DNA of 52,579 bases from Verrucomicrobiota bacterium (lineage in GTDB: Bacteria; Verrucomicrobiota; Verrucomicrobiia; Limisphaerales; J093). The DNA lies in assembly GCA_029556615.1 (NCBI GenBank), contig JAKQDD010000157.1, forward strand, positions 1 through 52,579, in the 5' to 3' direction. The notes below the pieces were generated by a model, which did no database searches, was not told where the DNA came from, and was given only the letters and a program-made list of their open reading frames with translations. A program made the position numbers and the translations under genes. Within the stretch, counting starts at the first letter, position 1. Each line of letters begins with the position of its first letter. Shown piece by piece: positions 1 to 9,529 of this stretch.

Positions 1-1178
<1,178 letters not shown>

Positions 1179-1299
1179 CTTTCCCCGTTACGGGAAGGAG
1201 TTTAGAGCGACTCAGCAAGGACTGTTTGTCGAGTGTCTGTGTGTAGTTTTCAGAGTGCGGGACCCTGGCCGCGGGCGGCGGGGTGTTCCTTGGACAATT
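1179..1299 (+). other. 23S-5S internal transcribed spacer
   Basis: This short spacer joins the 23S and 5S genes and contains no tRNA. A hairpin (TTTCCCCG, loop tta, CGGGAAGG) lies at about 1180-1199, directly after the 23S end. This is the kind of stem that forms part of the processing stalk. The rest is G-rich and featureless. Confidence 0.75.
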
Positions 1300-1414
1300 T
1301 ATGGTGACCATGAAGCGGTGGTCCGACCCGATCCCATCCCGAACTCGGCCGTCAAACACCGCGTTGCCGATGGTAGTGCTTGTATAGCTTGCGCGAGAGT
1401 AGGTAGTCGCCAGT
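1300..1414 (+). rRNA. rrf: 5S ribosomal RNA
   Basis: A 5S rRNA of about 115 nt follows the 23S gene in the usual order. The terminal helix is formed by TGGTGAC at 1302-1308 and GTCGCCA at 1406-1412 with one wobble pair. The conserved loop B/C sequence CCCGATCCCATCCCGAACTCGG is clear at about 1327-1348. The 3' half carries GGTAGTGCTTG and GAGAGTAGGTAGTCGCC, as expected. The exact ends are inferred from the helix and may be off by one or two bases. Confidence 0.93.
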
Positions 1415-1419
1415 TTTCA

Positions 1420-1452
1420 CCGCCGGACGGTTTCAGCCGTCCGGCGGTTTTT
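1420..1452 (+). terminator. Intrinsic terminator of the rRNA operon
   Basis: A perfect 11-bp GC-rich stem (CCGCCGGACGG at 1420-1430, CCGTCCGGCGG at 1437-1447) with the six-base loop TTTCAG is followed at once by a T run. It lies six bases after the 5S gene and would end the rrn transcript. It also separates the rRNA operon from the oppositely oriented dtd gene. Confidence 0.9.
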
Positions 1453-1516
1453 ATTTGCGTCGGGCTTCGCTCCGAGCCGGGCGCGGGTCAGCGGATTGGG
1501 TCTGGCGGGGGGCGCA

Positions 1517-1969
1517 TCACTCCCGCAGGCGGGTGTCGATGAGGAGGGTGACGGGGCCGTCGTTGACGAGTTCGACCTGCATATCCGCGCCGAATTCGCC
1601 GGTGGCGATCGGGATGCCGGAATGGCGGGCCAGGTCGCGGAGGAACTGCTCGTAGAGAGGGATGGCTTCCGGGGGGCGTGCGGCGCGATCGAACGAGGGG
1701 CGGTTCCCCTTGCGGGAGCTGGCGAGGAGGGTGAACTGGCTGACGACGAGGAGGCCGCCGCCGATTTCCTGAACCGACCGGTTCATGAGTCCGGCGTCGT
1801 CGCTGAAGATTCGCAGGCGCGCGATCTTGGCGGCGAGCCAATCCGCGGCTTCCGGGGTGTCGCCGGTCTCGACGCCGGCGAGGACGAGCAAGCCGGAGCC
1901 GATGGCGCCGCGGATTTCCCCGCGGATGCGCACGGCGGCGCGGCTGACTCTCTGGACGACGGCGCGCAT
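1517..1969 (-). CDS. dtd: D-aminoacyl-tRNA deacylase (DTD)
   Basis: This 150-residue protein matches the usual length of bacterial DTD, which hydrolyses D-aminoacyl-tRNAs (and Gly-tRNAAla) in the cytoplasm. It begins [13 protein letters not shown], the standard N-terminus of the family. It carries the two active-site signatures: a [17 protein letters not shown] stretch in the middle and the [11 protein letters not shown] motif near the C-terminus, where the family normally has NxGPVT. The open frame continues upstream, but the ATG at 1969 starts exactly at the conserved N-terminus. The gene is the last of a minus-strand run (glgC, azgA-like, dtd). The permease gene ends only 10 bases upstream, so co-transcription is likely. 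Confidence 0.93.
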   Translation of the reverse strand: MRAVVQRVSRAAVRIRGEIRGAIGSGLLVLAGVETGDTPEAADWLAAKIARLRIFSDDAGLMNRSVQEIGGGLLVVSQFTLLASSRKGNRPSFDRAARPPEAIPLYEQFLRDLARHSGIPIATGEFGADMQVELVNDGPVTLLIDTRLRE

Positions 1970-1979
1970 GGGTTTGGGG

Positions 1980-3320
1980 TCAGGAATGGGGCCAGGCGAA
2001 GGAGAGAGCGAAGAGGGCGGCGATGGCGTAAAGCCAGGGGGAGACTTCGCGGGCGCGGCCGGCAACGACCTTCAGGAGGACGGCGGCGATGAAGCCGACG
2101 CCGATGCCGCAGGAGATGCTCTGGGTGAGGGGGATCAGGATCAGGGTGAGGAAGGCGGGAATGCCCTCGTGGGGCGAGGCGAGGTCCATGTCACGGACGA
2201 GTCCCACCATGAGGAAGCCGACGACGACGAGGGCGGGGGCGGTGGCGATGGCGGGGACGGTGCCGATGGCGGGGGCGAAGAAGAGGGCGCCGAGGAACAG
2301 GAGGGCGACGACGACGGAGACCAGTCCGGTGCGTCCTCCCTGGCTGACGCCGGCGGCGCTTTCGACGTAGGTGGTGACGGAGCTGGCGCCGCAGCAACCT
2401 CCCCAGACGGCGGCGAGGGCGTCCACGAGCAGCACGCGGTTGAGGCGGGGGAGCCGGCCCTGGGCGTCGAGGAAGCGGCCATGTTCGCCGATACCGATCA
2501 CGGTTCCCATGGTGTCGAAGAAATCGGTGATGAGAAACGCGAAGATGACGCCGACCAGGGCGGGCTTGAGGGCGCCGGCGAGGTCGGCGCGTGCGAACGT
2601 GTCGAAGGCGGGCAAGGCGACCCACTGGTCGGGCAGGCGGACGAGAGGCGTGGTGGCTGGAGCGGCGAAGTCAGCGATCCAGGCGAGGAGGGCGGTGGCC
2701 AGGATGCCGGCGAGGATGGCGCCCCGGACGTGGTAGGCCAGGAGGGCGAGCAGGACGAGCAGTCCGGCGCTGGCCACGAGGGTGGGTTTGGCGGTGAACC
2801 CGCCGGGAGCCAGCAGCGCGCCGGGGCCGCCCGAGACGACCCAGCCCATCTGCTGGAAGCCGAGGAAGGCGATGAAGAGGCCGATGCCGACGCCGATGGC
2901 TTTCTTGAGGTTAAGGGGAATGGCCTGCATGACCTGCTCGCGGACTCCGGCGAGGACGAGGAGGGTGACGAGGAGGCCCTCGATGATGACGACGCCCATC
3001 ATGGTTTGCCAGGAGCAACCGGGCTGGCTGGCGTGGATGACGAGGGCGGCGTTGAGGCCCATGCCCGGGGCGAGGGCGAAGGGGTACCGGGTCCAGAGGC
3101 CGAGGACAAGGGTGGGAAGGGCGGCAGCGATGCAGGTGGCGCTGATGACGGCGGCCTTGGGCATTCCGGCCCCTTCGAGGAGGGCGGGATTGACGAAGAT
3201 GATGTAGGCCATCGTCATGAACGTGGCCAATCCGGCGGCGGCCTCGCGCTGGAAGTCCGCGCGGGTGAGGGGGCATCCCAGAACGCATGGGCCGGCGCGG
3301 GTCGGCACGGAGTCCTTCAT
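1980..3320 (-). CDS. AzgA-type NCS2 purine permease (guanine/hypoxanthine/adenine:H+ symporter)
   Basis: This is a 446-residue polytopic inner-membrane protein of the AzgA (GhxP/PbuG) branch of the nucleobase-cation symporter-2 superfamily. Typical family features are the opening [21 protein letters not shown], the LAPGMGLNA segment in an early helix, the [19 protein letters not shown] stretch and the later [18 protein letters not shown] motif, which lines the substrate site. About 12 to 14 hydrophobic segments are present. The frame is open further upstream but there it is arginine- and histidine-rich and overlaps glgC, so the ATG at 3320 is preferred. It lies 29 bases after glgC and just before dtd. 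Purine specificity is inferred from the family. Confidence 0.9.
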   Translation of the reverse strand: MKDSVPTRAGPCVLGCPLTRADFQREAAAGLATFMTMAYIIFVNPALLEGAGMPKAAVISATCIAAALPTLVLGLWTRYPFALAPGMGLNAALVIHASQPGCSWQTMMGVVIIEGLLVTLLVLAGVREQVMQAIPLNLKKAIGVGIGLFIAFLGFQQMGWVVSGGPGALLAPGGFTAKPTLVASAGLLVLLALLAYHVRGAILAGILATALLAWIADFAAPATTPLVRLPDQWVALPAFDTFARADLAGALKPALVGVIFAFLITDFFDTMGTVIGIGEHGRFLDAQGRLPRLNRVLLVDALAAVWGGCCGASSVTTYVESAAGVSQGGRTGLVSVVVALLFLGALFFAPAIGTVPAIATAPALVVVGFLMVGLVRDMDLASPHEGIPAFLTLILIPLTQSISCGIGVGFIAAVLLKVVAGRAREVSPWLYAIAALFALSFAWPHS

Positions 3321-3349
3321 GGGCGAAGGGAGGCGTGGCGATGGCGGGG

Positions 3350-4657
3350 TCAGATCACGGTGCCATGCGGGATGATTTTGTCCTTGGGGATGATGACGAT
3401 GCCGTCGCGGATGAAGTAGAGGGGGTGATCGACCTTGTCGGGCTTGCCGGCGGGGGTGATGACGCAATGGTCGCCGATGCGGGCATTCTTGTCGATGATG
3501 GCGCAATCGATGCGGGTATTGCGTCCGATGCCGATGCGGGGCCGGCCTTCGCGGGTGTTGACGGCGATGGACTCGGCGGATTCGAAGTAATCGGCGCCGA
3601 GGATGACCGTGCGGGTGACGTGGCTGCCCTCATCGATGAGGCTGCGGAGGCCGACGATGCTATTGGCGACCTTGCAATGATTGATGATGCAGCCATCGGA
3701 GACGATGGCGTGGTCGATGGCGGCGCCGTTGATCTTCGAGGCGGGCAGGAAGCGGGGGCGCGTGTAGATGGGCGCGCTCATGTCGAAGAAGTTGAACCGG
3801 GGCAATTCGGACGCGAGGTCGAGGTTGGCGTCGAAGAAGGAGCGGATGGTCCCGATATCCTCCCAGTACCCCTGGAAGACGCTGGATAAGACGCGGTGGG
3901 TGCTGATGGCGGCGGGGATGATATGCTTGCCGAAGTCGGCGAGGTCATTATCGAGCAATGCGAAGAGGGTATCCCGGTTGAAGAGGTAGATGCCCATGGA
4001 AGCCAGGAACTGGGGGGCGGGCGCCTGGATGCCGAGCGGAGCGTGCATTTCCGGCGGAATCGCCAGGGGCTCGACGAGGGCGGGGTCCTTGGGTTTCTCG
4101 ACGAACCGGACGATGCGGCGATCGGCGTCGACCTGCATGATGCCGAGCGCGTGAACGGCCTCGCGGCAGACGGGGGTGGTCGAGACGGTGAGATCGGCTC
4201 CGGTCTCGAGGTGCTGTTGAAGGATCGCCCGGAAGTCCATCCGGTAGAGTTGGTCGCCGCTGAGGATGAGGGCGTAGTCGAACTCGGCGTGGCGCAGGTG
4301 GACCAGGTTTTTTCGGACGGCGTCGGCGGTCCCCTGGTACCACGAGGTATCGGTGAGGGTTTGCTCGGCGGCGAGGATCTCGACGAACCCCGGGGTGAAG
4401 GGATCGAACTTGAACGACCCGTAGACGTGGCGGTGGAGGGAGGCGGAGAGGAACTGGGTGAGGAGGTAGATGCGTTTGATGCCGGAGTTGAGGCAGTTCG
4501 AGATGGGGATATCGACGAGGCGATACTTGCCGGCGAGGGGGACGGCGGGTTTGGCTCGTTCGCGGGTGAGCGGGAAGAGCCGGGTGCCCTGGCCGCCGCC
4601 CATGATCATGGCGAGCACGCGTGCGGGATCCGCGGTGGGGGTAATGGAGGAGGGCAT
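3350..4657 (-). CDS. glgC: Glucose-1-phosphate adenylyltransferase
   Basis: GlgC makes ADP-glucose from ATP and glucose-1-phosphate, the committed step of bacterial glycogen synthesis. The 435-residue protein has the nucleotidyltransferase signature GGGQGTRLFPLT near residue 20, KPAVPLAGKYRLVDIPISN with the catalytic/substrate lysine region, WYQGTADAVRKN near residue 107, and a C-terminal left-handed beta-helix of hexapeptide-like repeats. The length fits the family (420-440). The start is supported by an AAGGA Shine-Dalgarno sequence about 8 bases upstream of the ATG. The 5' leader holds two copies of AACGGGTCC (4660-4668 and 4673-4681), 13 bp apart, of unknown meaning. No other glycogen gene is in the window. 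Confidence 0.95.
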   Translation of the reverse strand: MPSSITPTADPARVLAMIMGGGQGTRLFPLTRERAKPAVPLAGKYRLVDIPISNCLNSGIKRIYLLTQFLSASLHRHVYGSFKFDPFTPGFVEILAAEQTLTDTSWYQGTADAVRKNLVHLRHAEFDYALILSGDQLYRMDFRAILQQHLETGADLTVSTTPVCREAVHALGIMQVDADRRIVRFVEKPKDPALVEPLAIPPEMHAPLGIQAPAPQFLASMGIYLFNRDTLFALLDNDLADFGKHIIPAAISTHRVLSSVFQGYWEDIGTIRSFFDANLDLASELPRFNFFDMSAPIYTRPRFLPASKINGAAIDHAIVSDGCIINHCKVANSIVGLRSLIDEGSHVTRTVILGADYFESAESIAVNTREGRPRIGIGRNTRIDCAIIDKNARIGDHCVITPAGKPDKVDHPLYFIRDGIVIIPKDKIIPHGTVI

Positions 4658-4704
4658 ACAACGGGTCCTTAGAACGGGTCCATTCTTGCGCTTGTCTAGG
4701 AGTC

Positions 4705-4734
4705 TTTATAGCCTTTGGAGCGTGGAGTGCGCAA
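4705..4734 (-). promoter_or_regulatory. Predicted sigma-70-type promoter for glgC
   Basis: Read on the minus strand, a -35-like TTGCGC (4734-4729) and a -10-like TATAAA (4710-4705) are separated by 18 bp. They are placed to start a transcript a few dozen bases upstream of the glgC ATG. The -10 element is close to consensus and sits in an AT-rich patch of an otherwise GC-rich divergent intergenic region. Prediction is from sequence only. Confidence 0.45.
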
Positions 4735-5604
4735 GTGGCAAGCGTTATGCATCGCATTGGCATCATTGGCGGTAGCGGTCTCTACGGAATCGACGGGTTC
4801 ACCCGGCGGCGGTGGGTGCGGCTTCGAACGCCTTTTGGGGCGCCGTCGGACGCTCTGCTCACCGGGGAATTGGGGGGGCGGCCGGTGGTATTCCTGCCGC
4901 GGCACGGACGGGGGCACCGGTTATTGCCGAGCGAGCTGAATCACCGGGCGAATCTTTGGGCGATGAAGCGATTGGGGGTTGCGTGGGTGATTGGCGTGAG
5001 TGCGGTGGGATCGTTGCAGGGGCGGTATCGGCCTTGCGACGTCGTCTTGGCGGACCAGTTTGTGGACCGGACGAAGCGGTCCGTGGACCAGACTTTTTTT
5101 GGCGGTGGGATTGTGGGGCACGTGGCGTTTGCGGAGCCGGTGTGTGCCGAGTTGAGGAACCTGCTGTGGAAGGCGGGGCGTGAGCTGGGGGTTCGGGTGC
5201 ACAACGGCGGGGTGTACGTGAACATGGAAGGTCCGGCGTTCAGCACCCGGGCGGAATCGCTGGCGAACCACCGTGCCGGGCACGCGGTGATTGGGATGAC
5301 GAACCTGGGGGAGGCCAAGTGCGCGCGGGAGGCGGAGATTGCGTATGCGACGCTGGCGATGGTGACGGACTATGATGCCTGGAAGCGGGGGGAGGCGCAC
5401 GTGACGGTCGAACAGGTGGTCGAGCATCTGCATCGGAATGCGGCCACGGCGCAGGCGATGATTCGGGCGGTGATTCCGCGGATCCCGGCCAAGCCGGGGT
5501 GTACGTGTCATGAGGCGCTCAAGAACGCGATCCTGACCGAGCGTCGCCGGTGGCCGGCGCGGGTGCGGCGGGCGCTGGCGCCGATGCTCGATCGGTACGC
5601 CTAG
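4735..5604 (+). CDS. mtnP: S-methyl-5'-thioadenosine phosphorylase
   Basis: This 289-residue protein belongs to the PNP/MTAP phosphorylase family. It cleaves methylthioadenosine to adenine and 5-methylthioribose-1-phosphate, recycling the by-product of polyamine synthesis. The N-terminus has the phosphate-binding IGIIGGSGLY, followed by LPRHGRGHRLLPSELNHRAN and the diagnostic MEGPAFSTRAES near residue 164. The GTG start at 4735 has GGAG seven bases upstream. An ATG at 4747 is an alternative. The stop codon lies inside the left end of a family-A palindromic repeat. A spermidine-synthase-like gene is found 0.7 kb downstream, which may or may not be a functional link. Confidence 0.92.
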   Translation: MASVMHRIGIIGGSGLYGIDGFTRRRWVRLRTPFGAPSDALLTGELGGRPVVFLPRHGRGHRLLPSELNHRANLWAMKRLGVAWVIGVSAVGSLQGRYRPCDVVLADQFVDRTKRSVDQTFFGGGIVGHVAFAEPVCAELRNLLWKAGRELGVRVHNGGVYVNMEGPAFSTRAESLANHRAGHAVIGMTNLGEAKCAREAEIAYATLAMVTDYDAWKRGEAHVTVEQVVEHLHRNAATAQAMIRAVIPRIPAKPGCTCHEALKNAILTERRRWPARVRRALAPMLDRYA

Positions 5605-5688
5605 CGAGGCGCGGCCTCGGACCCGGTCGAGTCCCCAGGCTCATGAAGACCCTGCTGTCTCTCCCTACCCTTTATCCCGCGCCTCGCT
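5603..5688 (-). repeat. Family A dispersed palindromic repeat, copy A1
   Basis: This element of about 86 bp is bounded by GCGAGGCGCG (5604-5613) and its inverse CGCGCCTCGC (5678-5687). The interior shares ATGAAGACCCTGCTG and CCCGGTCGAGT with the other full copies (20458-20543, 34414-34498, 48499-48583). A1 and A2 are in the opposite orientation to A3 and A4. The mtnP stop codon (5602-5604) overlaps its left boundary. Confidence 0.8.
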
Positions 5689-5692
5689 CATG

Positions 5693-5781
5693 TAGAGTCC
5701 TCGACGGAAGGTGGGGAGGCCTGGAACGGCAGGGGCCACACTTGACCTGTTGACCCCATGTTTCACATGTCGAGGACTCTA
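5693..5781 (+). repeat. Family B inverted-repeat element, copy B1 (MITE-like)
   Basis: This 89-bp element has perfect 13-bp terminal inverted repeats, TAGAGTCCTCGAC (5693-5705) and GTCGAGGACTCTA (5769-5781). Its right half (CCTGTTGACCCCAT then the terminal repeat) recurs at 24617-24652, and an inverted end recurs at 52442-52462. It has no coding capacity. It directly follows A1, and together they fill the gap between mtnP and the prepilin promoter region. Confidence 0.75.
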
Positions 5782-5849
5782 GCGAGGGCTGGAACGGTGT
5801 GGGGCGGAACTTTGGGGTCTGGCGGTTGTTTAATCCAGAGCGAGGGCGA

Positions 5850-5878
5850 TTGACTTCGGGGTGGCGGGGACCTACAAG
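5850..5878 (+). promoter_or_regulatory. Predicted sigma-70-type promoter for the prepilin gene
   Basis: A -35-like TTGACT (5850-5855) and a -10-like TACAAG (5873-5878) are separated by 17 bp. The predicted transcription start near 5885 lies upstream of both candidate start codons of the prepilin gene (5900 GTG, 5936 ATG). The -10 box is only moderately close to consensus. Confidence 0.4.
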
Positions 5879-5935
5879 TAAGAGCGGGAGCGACGAAGGG
5901 TGTCAGGGAATCGACGCAGCAACAACGGCAGACCT

Positions 5936-6286
5936 ATGAAGATGCGACGAATCGGGAGCGGCGGCTTCACGCTGGTGGAGATCATGATTGTGGTGGCCAT
6001 CATCGGATTGCTGGCGGCCATGGCGATTCCCAATTTTGCGCGTGCCCGCGAGAAGGCGCAGCAGGAAGCCTGCAAGATGAACCTCCGAGCGATTGACAGC
6101 GCGAAGGAGGCGTGGGCGACGGAGTTTCGCAAGGGGAGCGGGGAGACGGTGGACATGCCGATGGTGAACGGCTTTCTCAAGAACAGCCAGGCGCCGGAGT
6201 GTCCGGCGGGCGGCACCTACACGTACAACGTGGTGGGGGTGCCGCCGCTTTGCAGTCTGGGGCCGACGAAGGGCCACACGTTGTAG
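5936..6286 (+). CDS. Type IV prepilin / pseudopilin-like protein
   Basis: The 116-residue product has a short basic leader MKMRRIGSGG followed by FTLVEIMIVVAIIGLLAAMA, the class III signal cleaved and N-methylated by prepilin peptidase, with the conserved glutamate at mature position 5. The following helix (NFARAREKAQQEACKMNLRAIDSAKEAWA) and a small Cys-containing C-terminal domain are typical of the short prepilins found in many copies in Verrucomicrobiota and relatives. Such proteins build type IV pili or type II secretion pseudopili. No pilus assembly genes are nearby, so this is an orphan. An in-frame GTG at 5900 would add 12 residues and has a GGGAG ten bases upstream. The ATG is chosen because it gives the usual leader length. 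Confidence 0.85.
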   Translation: MKMRRIGSGGFTLVEIMIVVAIIGLLAAMAIPNFARAREKAQQEACKMNLRAIDSAKEAWATEFRKGSGETVDMPMVNGFLKNSQAPECPAGGTYTYNVVGVPPLCSLGPTKGHTL

Positions 6287-6325
6287 GCGTGACCCCGGCC
6301 CGGGAAGGGCGTAACCTCTCGCCGC

Positions 6326-9300
6326 GTGGAACGAGCTCCTCGGCTGGTGTCTGGCGTGGCGATGGCCTGCCTGTTTTTTTCGGGCGTGGCGGGTCTTGTC
6401 TACGAGGTGGTGTGGACGCGGTACCTGGCCTTATTTCTGGGCCACACGAGCTACGCGGTGGTGGCGGTGCTCGTGGCGTTCATGGGGGGGTTGGCGCTGG
6501 GGAACTACGCGATTGGGCGATGGGCGGACCGGGTGAGGCGTCCGCTGGCGGCGTATGCCTGGGTTGAGATCGGGATTGGGGTCTATGCGCTGGTCTTTCC
6601 GCCGTATCTGGACCTGTGTCAGCGGGTCTTCGTGGGGCTGGCGCGCGGTTGGGAGGCGGGCGGGACGGGCCTTCTGGGGCTGAGGCTGCTCTTCAGTGTC
6701 GGGACGATCCTTCTTCCGACGGTCCTGATGGGGGGGACATTGCCGTTATTGATCCGCTTGCTGAGCCGTTCGATGGAGGGGCTTTCGTCGACGGTGGCCG
6801 GGCTGTACGTGGTGAACAGCGCGGGGGGAGTGTTAGGGATCGGGCTGACGGCATTTTGGTCGCTCGAGGCGTTGGGGCTGAGGGCGACGCTGATGGGGGC
6901 GGCGGCTTTGAATTTGGGAGTTGGGGCGGTGGCCCTGTTGGTGAGCGGCTGGCTTCGTGAGGAGCGTGGGGCGGCGGGAGACGTGGCGTCGGAGCCGGCG
7001 GGTCGGGCGGCGGCGATGGAGTCGGAGATGGGAGGGAATGCCCGGAGCGCTCTTCGGCTGGCGGTGGCAGCCGCCGGCGTATCGGGTTTTGTGGCGATGT
7101 TGTACCAGGTGGGGTGGACGCGGTTATTGGCTCTGGCGTTGGGATCGAGCACGCACGCCTTTGCGCTGATGCTGATGACGTTCATTCTGGGGCTGACATT
7201 GGGGGCGTGGTTGGTGGCGGTGCGTCCGCCGCGGGGTGGAGCGTTGGCGGCGTTTGGGTGGGTCGAGCTGGCGCTGGCCGTGACGGTGGGAGTGACCCTG
7301 TTCACGTATGAGTTTCTGCCGTATTGGTTTGGCCGGCTGGCGGAGCTGCTGGTGCGGCGGGCCGAGACCTATCCGTTGTACCAGTTCATCCAGGGCTTGA
7401 TCTGTGTTGCGGTGATGTTCCTGCCGACGTTCTGGCTGGGGATGACCTTGCCGCTGGCGTGTCGGGCGGCGACGCCGGCTCTGGGGCGGGCGGGGAGTTC
7501 TGCGGGGCGGGTATTTGCGTCGAACACGATGGGTGCGGTGTTGGGGGCGGCGCTGACGGGTCTCTGGCTGATGCCGTGGCTGGGCTTGGCGCGCACGTTT
7601 GCGGTGGGGGTGGGGGCGAACGCGCTGATTGGGGTGGTGGTGCTTTGTCGGACGGGGGTGCGGCATCGGGCTGGCTTGGTGGCGAGTGTGGGGGTGGGGT
7701 TGGCGGCGCTTTGGGGTGCGAGCGTGTGGTTTCTGGATCCGGTATGGCGGGGGTCGCTGACGCTGGGCGTATGGCGGCAGACGGAGCTGGCGTCGTCATG
7801 GCGGGAGTTTCATCACACGGTGCGCACGGCGCCGGTGCTGTACCATCGGGATGGCGCCGGGGCTTCAGTGAGTGTCCTCCGCAACCTGCTGGTCACGAAC
7901 GGGCTCTATCTGAAGGTCAACGGCAAGACGGACGCCAGCATGCCGAACGACGCGTCGACGCAGCTTCTACTGGGGCATGTGCCGATGTTCCTGCGACCGG
8001 AGGCGACGAATGTCCTGGTGATTGGTTTGGGCAGCGGGATGACGGCGGGCGCCGTGGCGGCGCATCCGACGCCGCAGCGGATCGACGTCGTCGAAATCCT
8101 GCCTGAGGTCTTGGAAGCTGCAGAGTGGTTTGCGCCGCACAACCGGCGGGTGCTCGAGGATCCCAGGGTCCGGGTGACCGTGGACGATGCGAAGTCATTT
8201 CTGCTGATGAACGATCGGCGCTACGGGGTGATCATCAGCGAGCCGTCGAACCCGTGGATGGCCGGGGTGGCGGGGGTATTCACGGCGGAGTTTTACGCCG
8301 AATGCCGGGCACATCTCGAACCGGGGGGGCTGATGGTGCAGTGGGTGCAGCTTTACGAGTTCAGCGACGAAGGGATGGACCTGGTACTGGCGACCTTTGG
8401 ACGCATTTTCCCGTATGTGAGTGTGTGGCACACGGATGCGGCGGATGTGTTGCTGGTGGGGTCGATGCAGCCGCTGGCCGGGGACTTTGCCGCCATGCGG
8501 GCGCGGTTGTCGGATCAGGCCGTGCGCGCGGACCTGGATCGCGTGCAGCTGGCGAATCTGCCGCTGCTGCTCTCCCATGAGATGATCTCGTCGGTTCACG
8601 GGGCTCATGTGCCGCGGACGGACAGTCCGGTGCACAGCGATTACTATCCGGTCCTGGAGTACCAGGCGCAGCGCGACTTCTTCGCCCGGCGGATGGTGGG
8701 GCGGTTCCGGCAGCTGGACGAGAACTTCTCGCGGCGGCCCAGCACATTGCTGGGGCAGTACCTGCAGACGGCGTCGCTGCAGCGGGAGGATTTCGAGGCC
8801 TTTGCCGGAAACTACCTGGCGGGACCGAAGCCGTTCATGGACCTGATCGCCTCGATATTGCTCCGGTGGCGGCAGGAGGCGTCGGAGGACTGGCGCCCGC
8901 TCGAGGTGGCGACCCAGTTCAAGCTGCTGTCGGCGCCGGGGGAACTCGAGGTCTTGCGGCTGGGGCCGATCCGGGATCGGCTACGGCAGCGGGCGCCGGC
9001 GGATCCGTCGTTATTGCGGCAGTACGGGCTGGCCCTGATGAGCCAGTATATCGGCCAGCGTTCGGCGTTCTACGGGCCGCCGACGAACGAGGTGGTGCGG
9101 ACGCTGGCCGAGCTGATCGAGAGCGATCCTGAGAACCAGCGGTTGTACCAGGCGTATCTTGGGGAGATGGCATGGGATGGGGGCGATGACGAGGGCTGTT
9201 TGCGAATGGGTCGGCTGGCGCTGCTGGCGGATCTGCCCCGGGGCTCCGCCAAGTTCGCCCTGGACCGGTCTGTTCCGCTGCGGATGATTGGTCGGATGGC

Positions 9301-9472
9301 GGATGTGCTTAGGCGGCGCGGACAGTTGCGGGAGGCGGCGGAGCTCTGCGAGCAGGCGGCGCGCGGGGGGTATCTCGAGGGTGCGAACCAGCCCGGGGCG
9401 GTGGTTTTCGGAGTCTTGCAGCGCCGCATTGCTGCCGAGCTGAGCCAGGCATCGGACGGTGGTTCACCCTGA
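6326..9472 (+). CDS. Membrane-fused spermidine synthase-like protein
   Basis: This 1048-residue protein joins three parts. Residues 1-470 form about 12 to 14 membrane segments of the MFS-like type seen in fused spermidine synthases, with a repeated GxxxLVYEVVWTR / GFVAMLYQVGWTR motif at the start of each half. Residues about 520-740 form a Rossmann aminopropyl/methyltransferase-like domain: VLVIGLGSGMTAGAV near 562 for SAM or decarboxylated-SAM binding, DVVEILPEV, then SEPSNPWMAGV near 636. Residues 780-1048 are helical with TPR-like character. The family is widespread but poorly characterised, so catalysis of spermidine formation is not established. The start is a GTG, and an ATG at 6362 is possible. 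The kinase gene follows 57 bases later. Confidence 0.82.
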   Translation: MERAPRLVSGVAMACLFFSGVAGLVYEVVWTRYLALFLGHTSYAVVAVLVAFMGGLALGNYAIGRWADRVRRPLAAYAWVEIGIGVYALVFPPYLDLCQRVFVGLARGWEAGGTGLLGLRLLFSVGTILLPTVLMGGTLPLLIRLLSRSMEGLSSTVAGLYVVNSAGGVLGIGLTAFWSLEALGLRATLMGAAALNLGVGAVALLVSGWLREERGAAGDVASEPAGRAAAMESEMGGNARSALRLAVAAAGVSGFVAMLYQVGWTRLLALALGSSTHAFALMLMTFILGLTLGAWLVAVRPPRGGALAAFGWVELALAVTVGVTLFTYEFLPYWFGRLAELLVRRAETYPLYQFIQGLICVAVMFLPTFWLGMTLPLACRAATPALGRAGSSAGRVFASNTMGAVLGAALTGLWLMPWLGLARTFAVGVGANALIGVVVLCRTGVRHRAGLVASVGVGLAALWGASVWFLDPVWRGSLTLGVWRQTELASSWREFHHTVRTAPVLYHRDGAGASVSVLRNLLVTNGLYLKVNGKTDASMPNDASTQLLLGHVPMFLRPEATNVLVIGLGSGMTAGAVAAHPTPQRIDVVEILPEVLEAAEWFAPHNRRVLEDPRVRVTVDDAKSFLLMNDRRYGVIISEPSNPWMAGVAGVFTAEFYAECRAHLEPGGLMVQWVQLYEFSDEGMDLVLATFGRIFPYVSVWHTDAADVLLVGSMQPLAGDFAAMRARLSDQAVRADLDRVQLANLPLLLSHEMISSVHGAHVPRTDSPVHSDYYPVLEYQAQRDFFARRMVGRFRQLDENFSRRPSTLLGQYLQTASLQREDFEAFAGNYLAGPKPFMDLIASILLRWRQEASEDWRPLEVATQFKLLSAPGELEVLRLGPIRDRLRQRAPADPSLLRQYGLALMSQYIGQRSAFYGPPTNEVVRTLAELIESDPENQRLYQAYLGEMAWDGGDDEGCLRMGRLALLADLPRGSAKFALDRSVPLRMIGRMADVLRRRGQLREAAELCEQAARGGYLEGANQPGAVVFGVLQRRIAAELSQASDGGSP

Positions 9473-9529
9473 GCCGGTGCGGGCTGTAGGGCGTCAGGGG
9501 TTGCGGGTTTCGGGCTTTGGACGATCGAC

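Noticed and set aside
1785..3419. A 544-codon open frame on the plus strand opposite the purine permease
   Set aside because: Its product is a low-complexity Asp/Glu/Gly-rich string, a shadow of the GC-rich antisense gene. The minus-strand frame has clear AzgA motifs.
4692..4712. A plus-strand promoter for mtnP (TTGCGC with TATAGC)
   Set aside because: Spacing is only 15 bp and both boxes are weak. The minus-strand glgC promoter uses the same AT-rich patch with better spacing.
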